Assembly (NCBI GenBank): GCA_016744295.1
Contig: JADGEQ010000042.1
Location: forward strand, 1-57,804
Source: Desulfobacteraceae bacterium
GTDB lineage: Bacteria > Desulfobacterota > Desulfobacteria > Desulfobacterales > Desulfobacteraceae
DNA: 57,804 nt
Direction: 5' to 3'
Shown here: positions 8,233-17,424 of the stretch, in pieces
Position numbering within the stretch: position 1 is the stretch's first letter
How the letters are laid out: each line of letters starts with the position of its first letter
The notes under the pieces: model-generated
What the model saw: only the letters and a program-made list of their open reading frames with translations
What the model was told of the DNA's origin: nothing
Database searches by the model: none
Translations under genes and position numbers: made by a program

Positions 8233-10365
8233 CTATTTTTTTAGTATAATTCTGGCATCCACCACATCCAGCCCCTGTTCATGAAGAATCACAGGATTAA
8301 GATCCATTTCTTCAATGTCCGGATATGACTCAATCAGCTCCGAGCAGATGGATATCAGCTTTCTCAATGATTTCTTATCATACCCGTTCTGACCCCTGAC
8401 CCCGTCTAAAAGAACAGAAGATCTGGTCTCTTCAATCATTTTCCGACAGGAGGCAGGGGATACAGGCAAGACCCAGAAGGTTACATCCTTCATGATCTCT
8501 ACCATGATTCCCCCCAGCCCATACATGATGACCGGCCCAAACAGTTCATCTGTTTTGGTTCCGATAATAATTTCAAGGCCCTTTTGGGCCATGGGGGCTA
8601 TCAACACCCCCCGGATATCAGCTTGGGGATTATAGGCAAGACCATTTTTCATGATTTGCCGAAATCCGTTTCTGATCTCTTGTTCCGAACCAAGGTCAAG
8701 CTTCACCCCGCGGGCATCGCTTTTGTGCAGGATATCCGGTGATACAATTTTCAATACACAATTACCGTTGATGCTTTGGGCAATCTCCCAGGCCTCATCT
8801 TCATCTTCAGCTAGCCGGCCCACAGCGGTCTGGGCCCCATGGAGTTTGATCAGTTTTTTTGCTTCGTGCTCCAGGAGTACATGACGGCCCTCTTTCCTGG
8901 CAGCTTCGATAATGAAATTACCCTCTTTTTTTGCCTTGTTCTTCCAGTTAAAAACAAAATTGGTTTTTGCATGGTATGATTTCAAATAATTTCCATATTG
9001 GCACAAAGAGGCCACACACTTACAGGAAATGTCCAGGGAATCATGGACCGGTATGTCATAGTGCCGCAGCAGATCCAGGGCCCGGGATTCATGGGAACTA
9101 TAAAGGGAATGGACAATAATCGGTTTTTTTCTCTTTTTGACCATGGCGCCGAATCGATGGGCAGCCGCCTCTTCTCCAATGGCAAGACTTTTATCAAATC
9201 GGATGCCATATCCCCCAAAAAGTCCCACAACCAGTATGCCGCCAATATTGGGATCATTTATGATTATTTTGACACAATCGGCAAACAGGCTGGGATCAGC
9301 GTCTGTTCCCCCTGCCACATCAACCGGATTGACCACCGATGCGGCTTCGGGTAAAATTGCCCTCAAACCTGCCTGGGTTTTCTCCGATAATTCGGGCATG
9401 TTAATTCCATAATCAGACAAAAGGTCTGCTGCAATGGTGGCATGCCCCCCGCCGTCGGCCAGGATGGCAATGGAATTGTTTTTAATGGGGGGCTGGCTTG
9501 AAAGGGTTTCTGCCACGGGAAACAGCTCATCCGAGTTTTCAATCACAATAATACCGGTCCTGGCATAGGCAGCCTTTGTTACCTCACCCACGCCTGCCAG
9601 GGATCCGGTATGGGATCCTGCAGATCGTTTACCCGCTGCCGACCGTCCGCTTTTTAACAGGACAATGGGTTTTTTAATGCTTGTTTTATAGGCTTCCTGT
9701 AAAAATTTTCTCCCTTCACTCATGCCCTCGACATAGATGAGAATTGTTTTTGTGTCCGGATCATTTCTAAAAAATTCAAGATATTCGTGGAACTTAATGT
9801 CGGATTCATTGCCAACGCCCACATAGTAGGTAAACCCTTCATGTTTTCTAATGGTGGCTTCGGTGATGAGTGTCAGGGCCATGTTGCCGCTCTGGCACAA
9901 CAGGGCGATATTTCCCAGGGGGGCGTTCTGGATACCCACAAGATTCATATTGGTTTTAAGGTTGATCATGCCCGAGGTGTTGGGCCCGATAAATCGGATG
10001 CCATTTTCCTGGGCTGCAGTGACAACCGCTTGTTCCAGCTCTTTTCCCCTAGCACCCAGTTCTCTGAAACCCCCGGCAATGATGACAGCCCCTGCAACCT
10101 TTTTTTGGCCGCATCTTTTCAAAATATCCGGGATGGTCCTGGCAGGGGTGGTAATCAGGGCAAGATCAACGGGTCCTTCAATATCCATAATATCTTTATA
10201 ACAAACAAGCCCCAGAATTTTGTCTTCTTTGGGATTTACCGGATAAATATCTCCTTCATACCCATCTGAGAGAAGGGTTTTAATGGCTTGGTATCCCCGT
10301 TTTGTTTTGTTTTTGGACGCACCGATGATGGCAACGGATTTGGCATTGAGCACTTTATCCAGCAT
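8233..10365 (-). CDS. ADP-forming acyl-CoA synthetase (acetate-CoA ligase type)
   Basis: At 710 residues this has the single-chain layout of NDP-forming acyl-CoA synthetases: CoA-binding Rossmann domain (IIGASKNKTKRGYQA, residues 12-26; GPNTSGMINL), succinyl-CoA-ligase-like domains with the phospho-histidine loop (AGSHTGSLAG), and a C-terminal ATP-grasp part from about residue 480 (SPDILHKSDARGV, MDLNPVIL). It interconverts an acyl-CoA plus ADP and phosphate with the free acid plus ATP, giving substrate-level phosphorylation when run toward ATP. It is the second gene of a leftward pair with an enoyl-CoA hydratase 11 bases upstream, which suggests use on a CoA thioester from fatty or aromatic acid breakdown. 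Acyl specificity is unknown. Confidence 0.9.
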   Translation of the reverse strand: MLDKVLNAKSVAIIGASKNKTKRGYQAIKTLLSDGYEGDIYPVNPKEDKILGLVCYKDIMDIEGPVDLALITTPARTIPDILKRCGQKKVAGAVIIAGGFRELGARGKELEQAVVTAAQENGIRFIGPNTSGMINLKTNMNLVGIQNAPLGNIALLCQSGNMALTLITEATIRKHEGFTYYVGVGNESDIKFHEYLEFFRNDPDTKTILIYVEGMSEGRKFLQEAYKTSIKKPIVLLKSGRSAAGKRSAGSHTGSLAGVGEVTKAAYARTGIIVIENSDELFPVAETLSSQPPIKNNSIAILADGGGHATIAADLLSDYGINMPELSEKTQAGLRAILPEAASVVNPVDVAGGTDADPSLFADCVKIIINDPNIGGILVVGLFGGYGIRFDKSLAIGEEAAAHRFGAMVKKRKKPIIVHSLYSSHESRALDLLRHYDIPVHDSLDISCKCVASLCQYGNYLKSYHAKTNFVFNWKNKAKKEGNFIIEAARKEGRHVLLEHEAKKLIKLHGAQTAVGRLAEDEDEAWEIAQSINGNCVLKIVSPDILHKSDARGVKLDLGSEQEIRNGFRQIMKNGLAYNPQADIRGVLIAPMAQKGLEIIIGTKTDELFGPVIMYGLGGIMVEIMKDVTFWVLPVSPASCRKMIEETRSSVLLDGVRGQNGYDKKSLRKLISICSELIESYPDIEEMDLNPVILHEQGLDVVDARIILKK

Positions 10366-10376
10366 AATTGTTTCCT

Positions 10377-11141
10377 TTATTTTTTTCTCTGCTCAAAATC
10401 ATCTAAGGAGTGATCTCTTTCCTTGGTTGACACACAGGCCAGGCAGGCTTCAATCTCATAGTCCATCAATGCCTCAAGGCTGCACTCTCCTTCGGCCATG
10501 AACAACCCTTTTTTGATGAGTTTCAGGGAAAAGGAGGAATTTTCAACAATTTTCTTGGCCATACCCATGGCTTCCTCCATCAATTGGTCCAGGGGAACGG
10601 CCTTATTCACCAACCCGATTCTTTCAGCCTCTTCTCCTGTAATATTTTCGGCAGTAAACAAAAGCTCCTTTGCCTTGCCCGGACCCACCAGATCCTGGAC
10701 CAGGCGCAAGGCCCCCCCTGTGACCGAGGAGGTTACCCTTGCCTCGGGGGATCCTATAAGGGCTTCATTGGCTGCAATCCGAATATCACAGGCCAGGGCA
10801 AGTTCGTACCCGGACCCGAGGGCATATCCGTTAATGGCGGCGATGGTGGGCTTTTCAAATCGTATGATTTTACGGGAAGCCTCTTGGAGCGATTCAAGAT
10901 AGCTTCTGTAATCTTCAATGCTCCTGCCCTTGGAGTCCTTCAGGTCAGCCCCGGTGGAAAATGCCCTGCCAGCACCTGTTATAATCAGCACCTTGATCTC
11001 ATTGTCCTGTTTGACAATATCAAGGGCATCCTGGATCTCAACCCAGAGTTGGTGATTCATTGCATTGAGAACCTTGGGGCGGTTCAGCAGGATAAGTCCA
11101 GTTTTTTCTCGCTTTTCGTAAATAATGGTTTTGTATTTCAT
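10377..11141 (-). CDS. enoyl-CoA hydratase/isomerase family protein
   Basis: About 254 residues, the usual crotonase length. Motifs are LNRPKVLNAMN near the N terminus, an oxyanion-hole segment GAGRAFSTGADLKD and the second hole segment AAINGYALGSGYELALACD, followed by GSPEARV with a candidate acidic catalytic residue. I take ATG 11141 as the start because GAGAGG lies 8 bases before it; an in-frame GTG at 11150 overlaps that ribosome binding site. Substrate is unknown: the family hydrates, isomerises or cleaves many acyl-CoAs. Its stop is 11 bases before the acyl-CoA synthetase start, so the two form one operon. Confidence 0.9.
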   Translation of the reverse strand: MKYKTIIYEKREKTGLILLNRPKVLNAMNHQLWVEIQDALDIVKQDNEIKVLIITGAGRAFSTGADLKDSKGRSIEDYRSYLESLQEASRKIIRFEKPTIAAINGYALGSGYELALACDIRIAANEALIGSPEARVTSSVTGGALRLVQDLVGPGKAKELLFTAENITGEEAERIGLVNKAVPLDQLMEEAMGMAKKIVENSSFSLKLIKKGLFMAEGECSLEALMDYEIEACLACVSTKERDHSLDDFEQRKK

Positions 11142-11563
11142 GGAATTCACCTCTCACAAAAGGGATTAAAGGACGTGAAAAAGGGTTGGTATAGAAGATT
11201 AGGTCATGGGGCATGGGATTGCAAGGATATTTGTGGGAATCCAAAAATTACCCGTGCAATGACTGAGAATTTGGTTTATATCAGATCTGGTATTCGGGCA
11301 GATTTATAGAAAGCGAGCTTTACACGTTATTATAGTGCTCACCATGCCAGAACTAAGGATTTACAGATACAATGGTCACTCGCTGAGGGGAATCAATTTG
11401 CCTTATCTGAAAATATTTTTTTGAGGAATAAAATTAAAATTTGATGTGGGAAATGGTGTATAGGCTGTTTGTGTTATTTTTGTTAAAATTTGTCAGAACA
11501 CTTATGATATTCTATCTTTCAGAAAGATTTATTGATACCAGGACATAACTATTATTCTACATT
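11142..11563. other. intergenic, upstream of hydratase operon
   Basis: A 422-base stretch between two leftward transcription units. It should hold the promoter of the hydratase operon and the 3' end of the kinase transcript. The only structure I see is a short dyad ATCTTTC-A-GAAAGAT at 11514-11528, just past the kinase stop and without a clear T-run. No gene recognised. Confidence 0.4.
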
Positions 11564-14230
11564 TTATTTTTTATCCAACACTTCACGTATTTTTTTGGAA
11601 AGATCCTTCATCAGAACAGGCTTCATCAGAAATCCTTTTATCCCCAAAGACGTAGCCTTTTTCTTGGACATCATTTCACTGAATCCAGAGCAGAGAATTA
11701 ATGGAATATCAGGACGAATTTTCATAATCTTATCTGCTAATTTATCTCCGGTCATATTCGGCATGGTCAGGTCTGTAATTATAAGATCGAAGCTATAGGG
11801 ATCTGCACAAAATACCTCAAGAGCTTCTATGCCACTAATCCGAGATATCACATGATAACCAAGTTTATCCAGCATTTTGGCTATTATAGAAACGATCTCT
11901 TGCTTATCGTCAACAAGAAGAATTTTTTCACTACCTTTTTCAAGAGGTAAAAAAGCTTTCATTGCTTGTGTATCACCCTGGCTCTGAATCTGCGGCAGGT
12001 AAACATGGAATTCGGTTCCCTTGCCAGGCTCGCTGTAAACACTGATATGCCCTTCATGACTTTTAACAATACCATGGATAACAGAGAGTCCCAAGCCTGT
12101 TCCTTTCCCCTCTTCTTTAGTTGTGAAATATGGATCAAATATCCGATCTGTTATGCTTTTGTCCATACCCACGCCGGTATCGGCCACGGTCAGGCAAACA
12201 TATGTCCCTGGTTTCATGGTAGAATCTATTAATTCATTGATTGATAGTTCAATCTTTTTAATGTTTATATCTAAACTGCCTCCTGTCTCCTCCATTGCGT
12301 GATAGGCATTTGTTATCAGATTCATGATGATCTGATGAATTTGTGTAGGATCTGCCATGATCAACCCACAGTTTTTTTTAACATCCAGATTGATTTCAAT
12401 GGTTGCTGGAAGTGAAGACCGAATTAACTTTAAGGCTTCCTTAACAACAGCCTGTATCTTCAATGGTTTTAGCTCCTGTTCCCTTTGACGACTGAAAGTG
12501 AGTATCTGTTGGACCAGATCCCTGGCACGTTGTGCACCATTAAAAATTTCAATCAGGCCAGGTTTGAGCTTACTGTCACCGTCAACTTCATCTATCAATA
12601 TTTCTGAATAACCCATAATTGGAAAAAGAATGTTGTTAAAATCATGGGCAATTCCCCCGGCAAGTGTGCCGATGGATTCCATTTTCTGGGCCTGACGAAG
12701 CTGGGACTCTATTTTAAGCATTTCGGTCATATCTCTGAAAACTGTCAATTTTGAAATGGAACCATCCACGTGAATCAATGGCGAATGGGAAACATGATAA
12801 GAGCGGTTGTCTTTCGGGCTGACGATATTGAATTCAAAATACTCCTTTTTAAAAATCTTATCGTGCATGCACCACGAACATTGTTCTTCCAGGTCGTGCA
12901 AAGCAAAAAAACATTTTTCCCCTGTAGTATCTCGTCCAATTCTTTTAATCATAGCCTTGTTCATATACTCAACGGTATAGTCTGATGAACAAATATAGAC
13001 TGGTTCTTTCATCGAGTCCATCATCGTTCGATATTTTGTTTCGCTTTCCTCAAGCTCCTTTTTCATATTATACTCTTCAGTTACATTGCGGAATACCAGG
13101 ACTACACCCTGGACATCACCGCTATCCCTACGGATTGGTGCTCCACTATCGGCGATTTGAAACTCAGCCCCACCTCTGGAAATCAATACCGTATGATTGG
13201 CAAGCGCCACAACATCACCTTTGCACATGACTTTCCCGTGAGGGTTTTCAACTGATTTCCTGGTAGTTACGTTAACAATATGAAATACCTCGGAGAGCGG
13301 GTGTCCCAAAGCCTCGGACTCTATCCATCCGGTTAACTTTTCAGCCACAGGGTTCATAGCGGCCACATGACCCTTGATATCTGTGGCGATTACAGCATCT
13401 CCAATACTGTTTAATGTTGCGGATAATTTTTGTTCGCTCTCGTGCAGATCGATCACTGCTTGATTACGCTCTGCAATACGGTGTCTCAATCCTCGAAATC
13501 CTGAATAAATACCCCCAACCCCGAATAACCATATGAAAATATAACTGATTATCAATTGACGAATTTCTTTGAGCTCCTGGCCCAGGTAAGATGACATGGG
13601 AACCGAAACGCCAACCCCACCACGAACATCACCAAGCTTATAGCCCTGAAAGCCATGGCATTTTAAGCAACCTTTTTTTGTCATCATTGGTTGGATTAAA
13701 CGCAGGTAAGGCTCGCCATTGATATCGACAAATTCAGAAACTTCTTCTAATCCGCGTTCAAAAGCTTTAAGAGCTGATTCTTCCCATTCGTCTGGTGTGT
13801 TTTTAGCCCTGAGTGGTTTAAGACTGACGATGTGACCTTTAACACCGTATAAGTTTGAGGATTCCTCCATCATTTGTCGGAGCATATAGGCAGGATTCAT
13901 CAGGGTAAGTTTCTTGCCTGAGGATGTTATAATATCACGTTCGGGCACATGTTTTAAATATGGGTTGGGCGGAGTCCTCTCGTTTGTGAGCACATAAACC
14001 CCTCCATGGGTTGTTGCCCAAAAACGAAATGCCTGATCTTTGCCAAAATGAGAACGCGCCTCTTTGTTCGCCAATGCTCTTGTTGTTTGTTTCTTTTGAT
14101 AAACATTCCATGCTGCAAATAGGATAGTTACAATTGTCCAGACGATGGCTAAGGTTAGAGCGTAACCGACTATTTTGGTAGGCTTTATTATCGTTTTAGC
14201 TGGTTGAGTCACTTTCTTTTCAGCGTCCAT
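11564..14230 (-). CDS. DUF3365 haem-binding hybrid sensor kinase with two PAS domains and receiver
   Basis: Domains (888 aa): membrane helix 21-43; periplasmic DUF3365 (Tll0287-like) domain at about 50-215 with one c-type haem motif CLKCH at 188-192; second helix 226-244; PAS1 at about 265-385; PAS2 at about 395-505; HisKA with His529 (GGIAHDFNN); HATPase (ADTGVGM, GTGLGLS); and a C-terminal receiver (LLVDDKQE, ITDLTMPN). A covalently bound haem outside suggests sensing of redox state, oxygen, NO or a similar ligand. PAS2 holds a cysteine group (Cys440, Cys451, Cys454: KCFFALHDLEEQCSWC) that could carry a metal or act as a redox switch. ATG 14230 follows CAGGGG. It stands alone with no response regulator beside it. 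Confidence 0.9.
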   Translation of the reverse strand: MDAEKKVTQPAKTIIKPTKIVGYALTLAIVWTIVTILFAAWNVYQKKQTTRALANKEARSHFGKDQAFRFWATTHGGVYVLTNERTPPNPYLKHVPERDIITSSGKKLTLMNPAYMLRQMMEESSNLYGVKGHIVSLKPLRAKNTPDEWEESALKAFERGLEEVSEFVDINGEPYLRLIQPMMTKKGCLKCHGFQGYKLGDVRGGVGVSVPMSSYLGQELKEIRQLIISYIFIWLFGVGGIYSGFRGLRHRIAERNQAVIDLHESEQKLSATLNSIGDAVIATDIKGHVAAMNPVAEKLTGWIESEALGHPLSEVFHIVNVTTRKSVENPHGKVMCKGDVVALANHTVLISRGGAEFQIADSGAPIRRDSGDVQGVVLVFRNVTEEYNMKKELEESETKYRTMMDSMKEPVYICSSDYTVEYMNKAMIKRIGRDTTGEKCFFALHDLEEQCSWCMHDKIFKKEYFEFNIVSPKDNRSYHVSHSPLIHVDGSISKLTVFRDMTEMLKIESQLRQAQKMESIGTLAGGIAHDFNNILFPIMGYSEILIDEVDGDSKLKPGLIEIFNGAQRARDLVQQILTFSRQREQELKPLKIQAVVKEALKLIRSSLPATIEINLDVKKNCGLIMADPTQIHQIIMNLITNAYHAMEETGGSLDINIKKIELSINELIDSTMKPGTYVCLTVADTGVGMDKSITDRIFDPYFTTKEEGKGTGLGLSVIHGIVKSHEGHISVYSEPGKGTEFHVYLPQIQSQGDTQAMKAFLPLEKGSEKILLVDDKQEIVSIIAKMLDKLGYHVISRISGIEALEVFCADPYSFDLIITDLTMPNMTGDKLADKIMKIRPDIPLILCSGFSEMMSKKKATSLGIKGFLMKPVLMKDLSKKIREVLDKK

Positions 14231-14563
14231 GAAAAAAGACCCCTGAAATTTTTCAAATAGGATATTGGTATGAAGAATGCTTGCTATAAAACCATCATAA
14301 AAGCTATCAGCATTCTGATTAATTCAATTAGAATATAATGAATTGTGAATTATTGCAAATCTAATCTCACACTTATTTTTTTTAAAAAAAAAGAAAAAGT
14401 TATACTTTCAAAATAATTTGAAAGTAATTTTTATAACAGATTTATAGTGTTTAGCCATGGTATAAGTCCGGGGTCGGACACGGCACCAAAAAGCGGTGAC
14501 TTCGTATTCATCGGGCTCAGTCCAAACAAAATTTGAGCACTCCTATATATGATATCGATGATT
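14231..14563. other. intergenic, AT-rich, with a REP-like GTCCG dyad
   Basis: A 333-base gap between two leftward genes. It is very AT-rich around 14320-14440 and presumably contains the kinase promoter. Near 14467-14480 there is a small hairpin GTCCG-GGGT-CGGAC inside a GGGGTCGGACACGG-like stretch, a look reminiscent of dispersed REP sequences; only one copy is seen here. No gene found. Confidence 0.35.
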
Positions 14564-16549
14564 TTAGACGGCAAATAAAGACAATTGGCCCCTTCGGGCA
14601 TCGGCATGCTGGATGGTCACCTGGAGAATATCGCCCACCTTTAGCTTAAGCCCTGAAAGGGGAAGTCTGGCCTCCAGCATGAATTCTTTGATGAGAATAT
14701 TATAATAGTCCCTATGGCAGTCCAGAACAAGGGTTTCAAAACTGCTACCCCTCATGTTTTCAAGATATTTGATCAGCCAATACCGTTTCCGGCCTCCCTG
14801 GACCCGGCCTGTGTTGGCCATGGGGACGGCGATGGTCTGGAGAATCTCTTCCAGTTCTGTTTTTGAATAGGGTTTTCCAATGCCCAGGATCGACTTGATC
14901 TGGCGTTGGGTCAGCAGGTCGTGGTAGCGTCTGATGGGGGAGGTGGCAGTGGCATATGCTTTTACCCCAAGTCCTGCGTGGAGTTCGGGTTTGATGCCTA
15001 TCATTGCACGGCTCAATTGTTTCCGCTGCAGAAAGTTGGGCATAAGAGCGGTTTCAATTCCTTTGAACAGACGCTGCCTGGGGGATGCCTGTGATCTGAA
15101 TACTGCCGGCGTATTGTTGTTTGCCAAAAATTCTGCCATGAGAGAATTGGCCAGAATCATCATTTCCGATACCAGCATCCGGGAGGGATTTTCCCGGTCA
15201 ATCTTTGTATACCGGATCTCCTTATTATCTTCCAGCCAGACATTTACTTCGGGAAGGGTGATTTGTATGGCACCGGACTTAAGCCGTTTTTCCCGCAGCA
15301 GGGTGGCAATCTTATACAGACTGGTAATGGGATCATTTTTGCCATTCAACAGATTGGCCTCGGTATAGCTCATCTGTTTGTGAACCTTTATAATACTGGG
15401 AACAATGCTGTAATCTATCACTTCAAAGAACCGATTCATCTTAACCAGGGTGCTGATGCCCGGTCTTGTTTCCCCTTCCTTCAGGCTGCAAAGATCTTCG
15501 GATAGTGAGGACGGGATCATGGGCAGCTTGTCATCGGGCATGTAAATGGAGCTTGCCCGGTATCGTGCTGCCATGTCTATGGGATCTCCGGATTTGATAT
15601 AGGCAGCCACATCAATGATGTGGATTCCCAGTCGATACCCGTTTTCGGTATTTTCAAGACTGATGGCGTCGTCATAGTCCTGGGTGGACTGACCGTCAAT
15701 GGTAATCAGCGGAATATCGGTCAGGTCCTGGCGCTGGGGATCCTTGAATGCATTTCCATGGGTTTGTCCAAGTTTTTTGGCAGCATCAAGAACGGTGTCT
15801 GAAAAAGTAGTAGGAATCTGCATGGTCAAAAGATCAATATTTTCATCAATATCCCATATGCCGGCCTTTACAAAAAATTTGAACAATTGTTCCGGTGCGC
15901 TTAATCCTGATTTCTTAACCATTTGCTTGGCAACAGCGCTAAACTGACTGTCACTGCCCTGGAGGTAATAGGATCTGAGAATTTCTATCACACCCGGATC
16001 CACCGGAAGCGGTATCTTTGGAATTTTTTCATTCTGCATCAGGGTGAGCCAATCTGCCCCTTTGGATATGAGGCCTTCCCGCCTTTCCCCCTCTTTTATC
16101 TGCCTTTTTTTGGCTTCCACCTGTTCCGGTGTGTTGGGGGTAAAGATAAAATTATTTGCTTTGAAATAGAGGCGATCGTTGAAAAACGCACGGGTGACAG
16201 CAGCTTCATGGTCCGGTGCTAGCGGGGGATCAAAACAAAACAGGGTCATGGCATCCAGGTCAATCCCTTCCGGTTCATCATGGAGAATTTCCCAAAGTTC
16301 CCGGATATCAATGCTTTCGGCTAACCTTTTTCTACGTTCTGTCACCTGTTTCAGGTGATTGACAAGGGCTGTTTTGGACAGGGCTGTATCCAGGCTCAGC
16401 TGTGAGATGTGGGAAAGTCTTTTCTCGGAAAAATTGACCTCCCGGTTATTTTCACTGAGTAATCTGAGCTTGCCTTTTTTCTCGCTTAGGATGACCGCTG
16501 ATACAATTTTTTGTTGATCTATATATTCTACAATGCTGCCAATATTCAT
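14564..16549 (-). CDS. RNase II/RNB-family exoribonuclease
   Basis: An RNB-domain 3'-5' exoribonuclease of about 661 residues from the start chosen here. The catalytic acidic cluster is intact (LITIDGQSTQDYDDAISL), followed by HIIDVAAYI, YRASSIYMPDDKLPM and the late ATSPIRRYHDLL box; a C-terminal S1-like part is shortened. It should degrade single-stranded RNA processively with metal ions. I prefer ATG 16549 (MNIGSIVEYID): the frame is open to 16648, but that longer version would run over the divergent gene's start. A promoter ends directly before this ATG, so the mRNA may be leaderless, and no ribosome binding site is visible. Confidence 0.88.
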   Translation of the reverse strand: MNIGSIVEYIDQQKIVSAVILSEKKGKLRLLSENNREVNFSEKRLSHISQLSLDTALSKTALVNHLKQVTERRKRLAESIDIRELWEILHDEPEGIDLDAMTLFCFDPPLAPDHEAAVTRAFFNDRLYFKANNFIFTPNTPEQVEAKKRQIKEGERREGLISKGADWLTLMQNEKIPKIPLPVDPGVIEILRSYYLQGSDSQFSAVAKQMVKKSGLSAPEQLFKFFVKAGIWDIDENIDLLTMQIPTTFSDTVLDAAKKLGQTHGNAFKDPQRQDLTDIPLITIDGQSTQDYDDAISLENTENGYRLGIHIIDVAAYIKSGDPIDMAARYRASSIYMPDDKLPMIPSSLSEDLCSLKEGETRPGISTLVKMNRFFEVIDYSIVPSIIKVHKQMSYTEANLLNGKNDPITSLYKIATLLREKRLKSGAIQITLPEVNVWLEDNKEIRYTKIDRENPSRMLVSEMMILANSLMAEFLANNNTPAVFRSQASPRQRLFKGIETALMPNFLQRKQLSRAMIGIKPELHAGLGVKAYATATSPIRRYHDLLTQRQIKSILGIGKPYSKTELEEILQTIAVPMANTGRVQGGRKRYWLIKYLENMRGSSFETLVLDCHRDYYNILIKEFMLEARLPLSGLKLKVGDILQVTIQHADARRGQLSLFAV

Positions 16550-16556
16550 GGAAGCG

Positions 16557-16585
16557 ACCATAGCAGGATGGCTGGGTAAAGTCAA
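16557..16585 (-). promoter_or_regulatory. candidate sigma70 promoter of the RNase gene
   Basis: On the minus strand TTGACT (16585-16580), a 17-base spacer and TATGGT (16562-16557). The ATG of the RNase gene begins 8 bases after the -10 box, so transcription would start at or next to the start codon. Prediction from consensus only. Confidence 0.45.
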
Positions 16586-16641
16586 ACGCAAGACTTGGGT
16601 GTTCCCTTGAAAAAAACGGCCGTTTGGGGTAGGATAACCCC

Positions 16642-17367
16642 ATGACAAAACAGGACAAAGCCCCCGGGAAAAACAGAAAAAAACTTACAAAAAATGATTT
16701 GCCGGTTCTGGATTCAGACCAGGATCTTTTATCTGTATTCATGGCAGCCCCCCGGTCAGGCCATTCTAAAGAAAGTGATCCCCCCCAAAAAAATATGCCT
16801 TCCCCTCCTGACCAGGCTATTCCTCGGTTGAATAAACATGGACTGCCTGTGATTGAAAATTTTGAGGGACAGTTCTTTGCCGGAAAGCAGGAGGGGGGGA
16901 CTGATTCGGTCCAAGAGGAATTAAGGCAGGCAAAGGGGTCAGGGGGATCAGGAGATACCGCCGAACCCGAAGAGGTTGAAGAAAATTTTGAACTATTGTT
17001 GGAGGCTTCCCTAAAACAAAGAAAGAGCCCTGTTAAAAAACAAATAACGCCAATACCCCTTAAGAAAAGACTTCGGCGGTATCCTCCCCCCGAGGCAGAG
17101 ATCGATCTCCACGGCTATACAGCACTAGGGGCTGAACTTAAGGCAAAATCTTTTATTTTAACCTGTAAGCATCAAGGCTATTTTTCTTTGCGCATCATTG
17201 TTGGTAGGGGGCTTCATTCGGATATCGGCCCTGTGCTCCCCGATGTGATTGAAGATTTGCTTACGCTTTTGGAAAAACAGAATGTTGTCCTGGCCTATAA
17301 GTGGGATCAGCAGAAGAAATCTAAAAGCGGTGCTGTGATTGTCTATCTCAAGCAATTTGATGATTGA
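16642..17367 (+). CDS. Smr-domain protein
   Basis: A 241-residue protein whose last 90 residues form an Smr (small MutS-related) domain: EIDLHGYTALGAELKAKSF at about 153-171 and the GRGLHS turn. Smr domains act as nucleases on branched or damaged nucleic acid or on stalled ribosome mRNA; which applies here is unknown. The first 140 residues are charged, low in complexity and probably disordered, with a Lys-rich start. It is divergently arranged with the RNase gene, about 90 bases between the starts, so the two may be co-regulated. A short AGGA precedes ATG 16642. Confidence 0.85.
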   Translation: MTKQDKAPGKNRKKLTKNDLPVLDSDQDLLSVFMAAPRSGHSKESDPPQKNMPSPPDQAIPRLNKHGLPVIENFEGQFFAGKQEGGTDSVQEELRQAKGSGGSGDTAEPEEVEENFELLLEASLKQRKSPVKKQITPIPLKKRLRRYPPPEAEIDLHGYTALGAELKAKSFILTCKHQGYFSLRIIVGRGLHSDIGPVLPDVIEDLLTLLEKQNVVLAYKWDQQKKSKSGAVIVYLKQFDD

Positions 17368-17424
17368 TTCCTATCTTTTCTAAAAATCTCACCAGTTGAT
17401 TTGCCAGAAGCGTTACCAGAAGCC

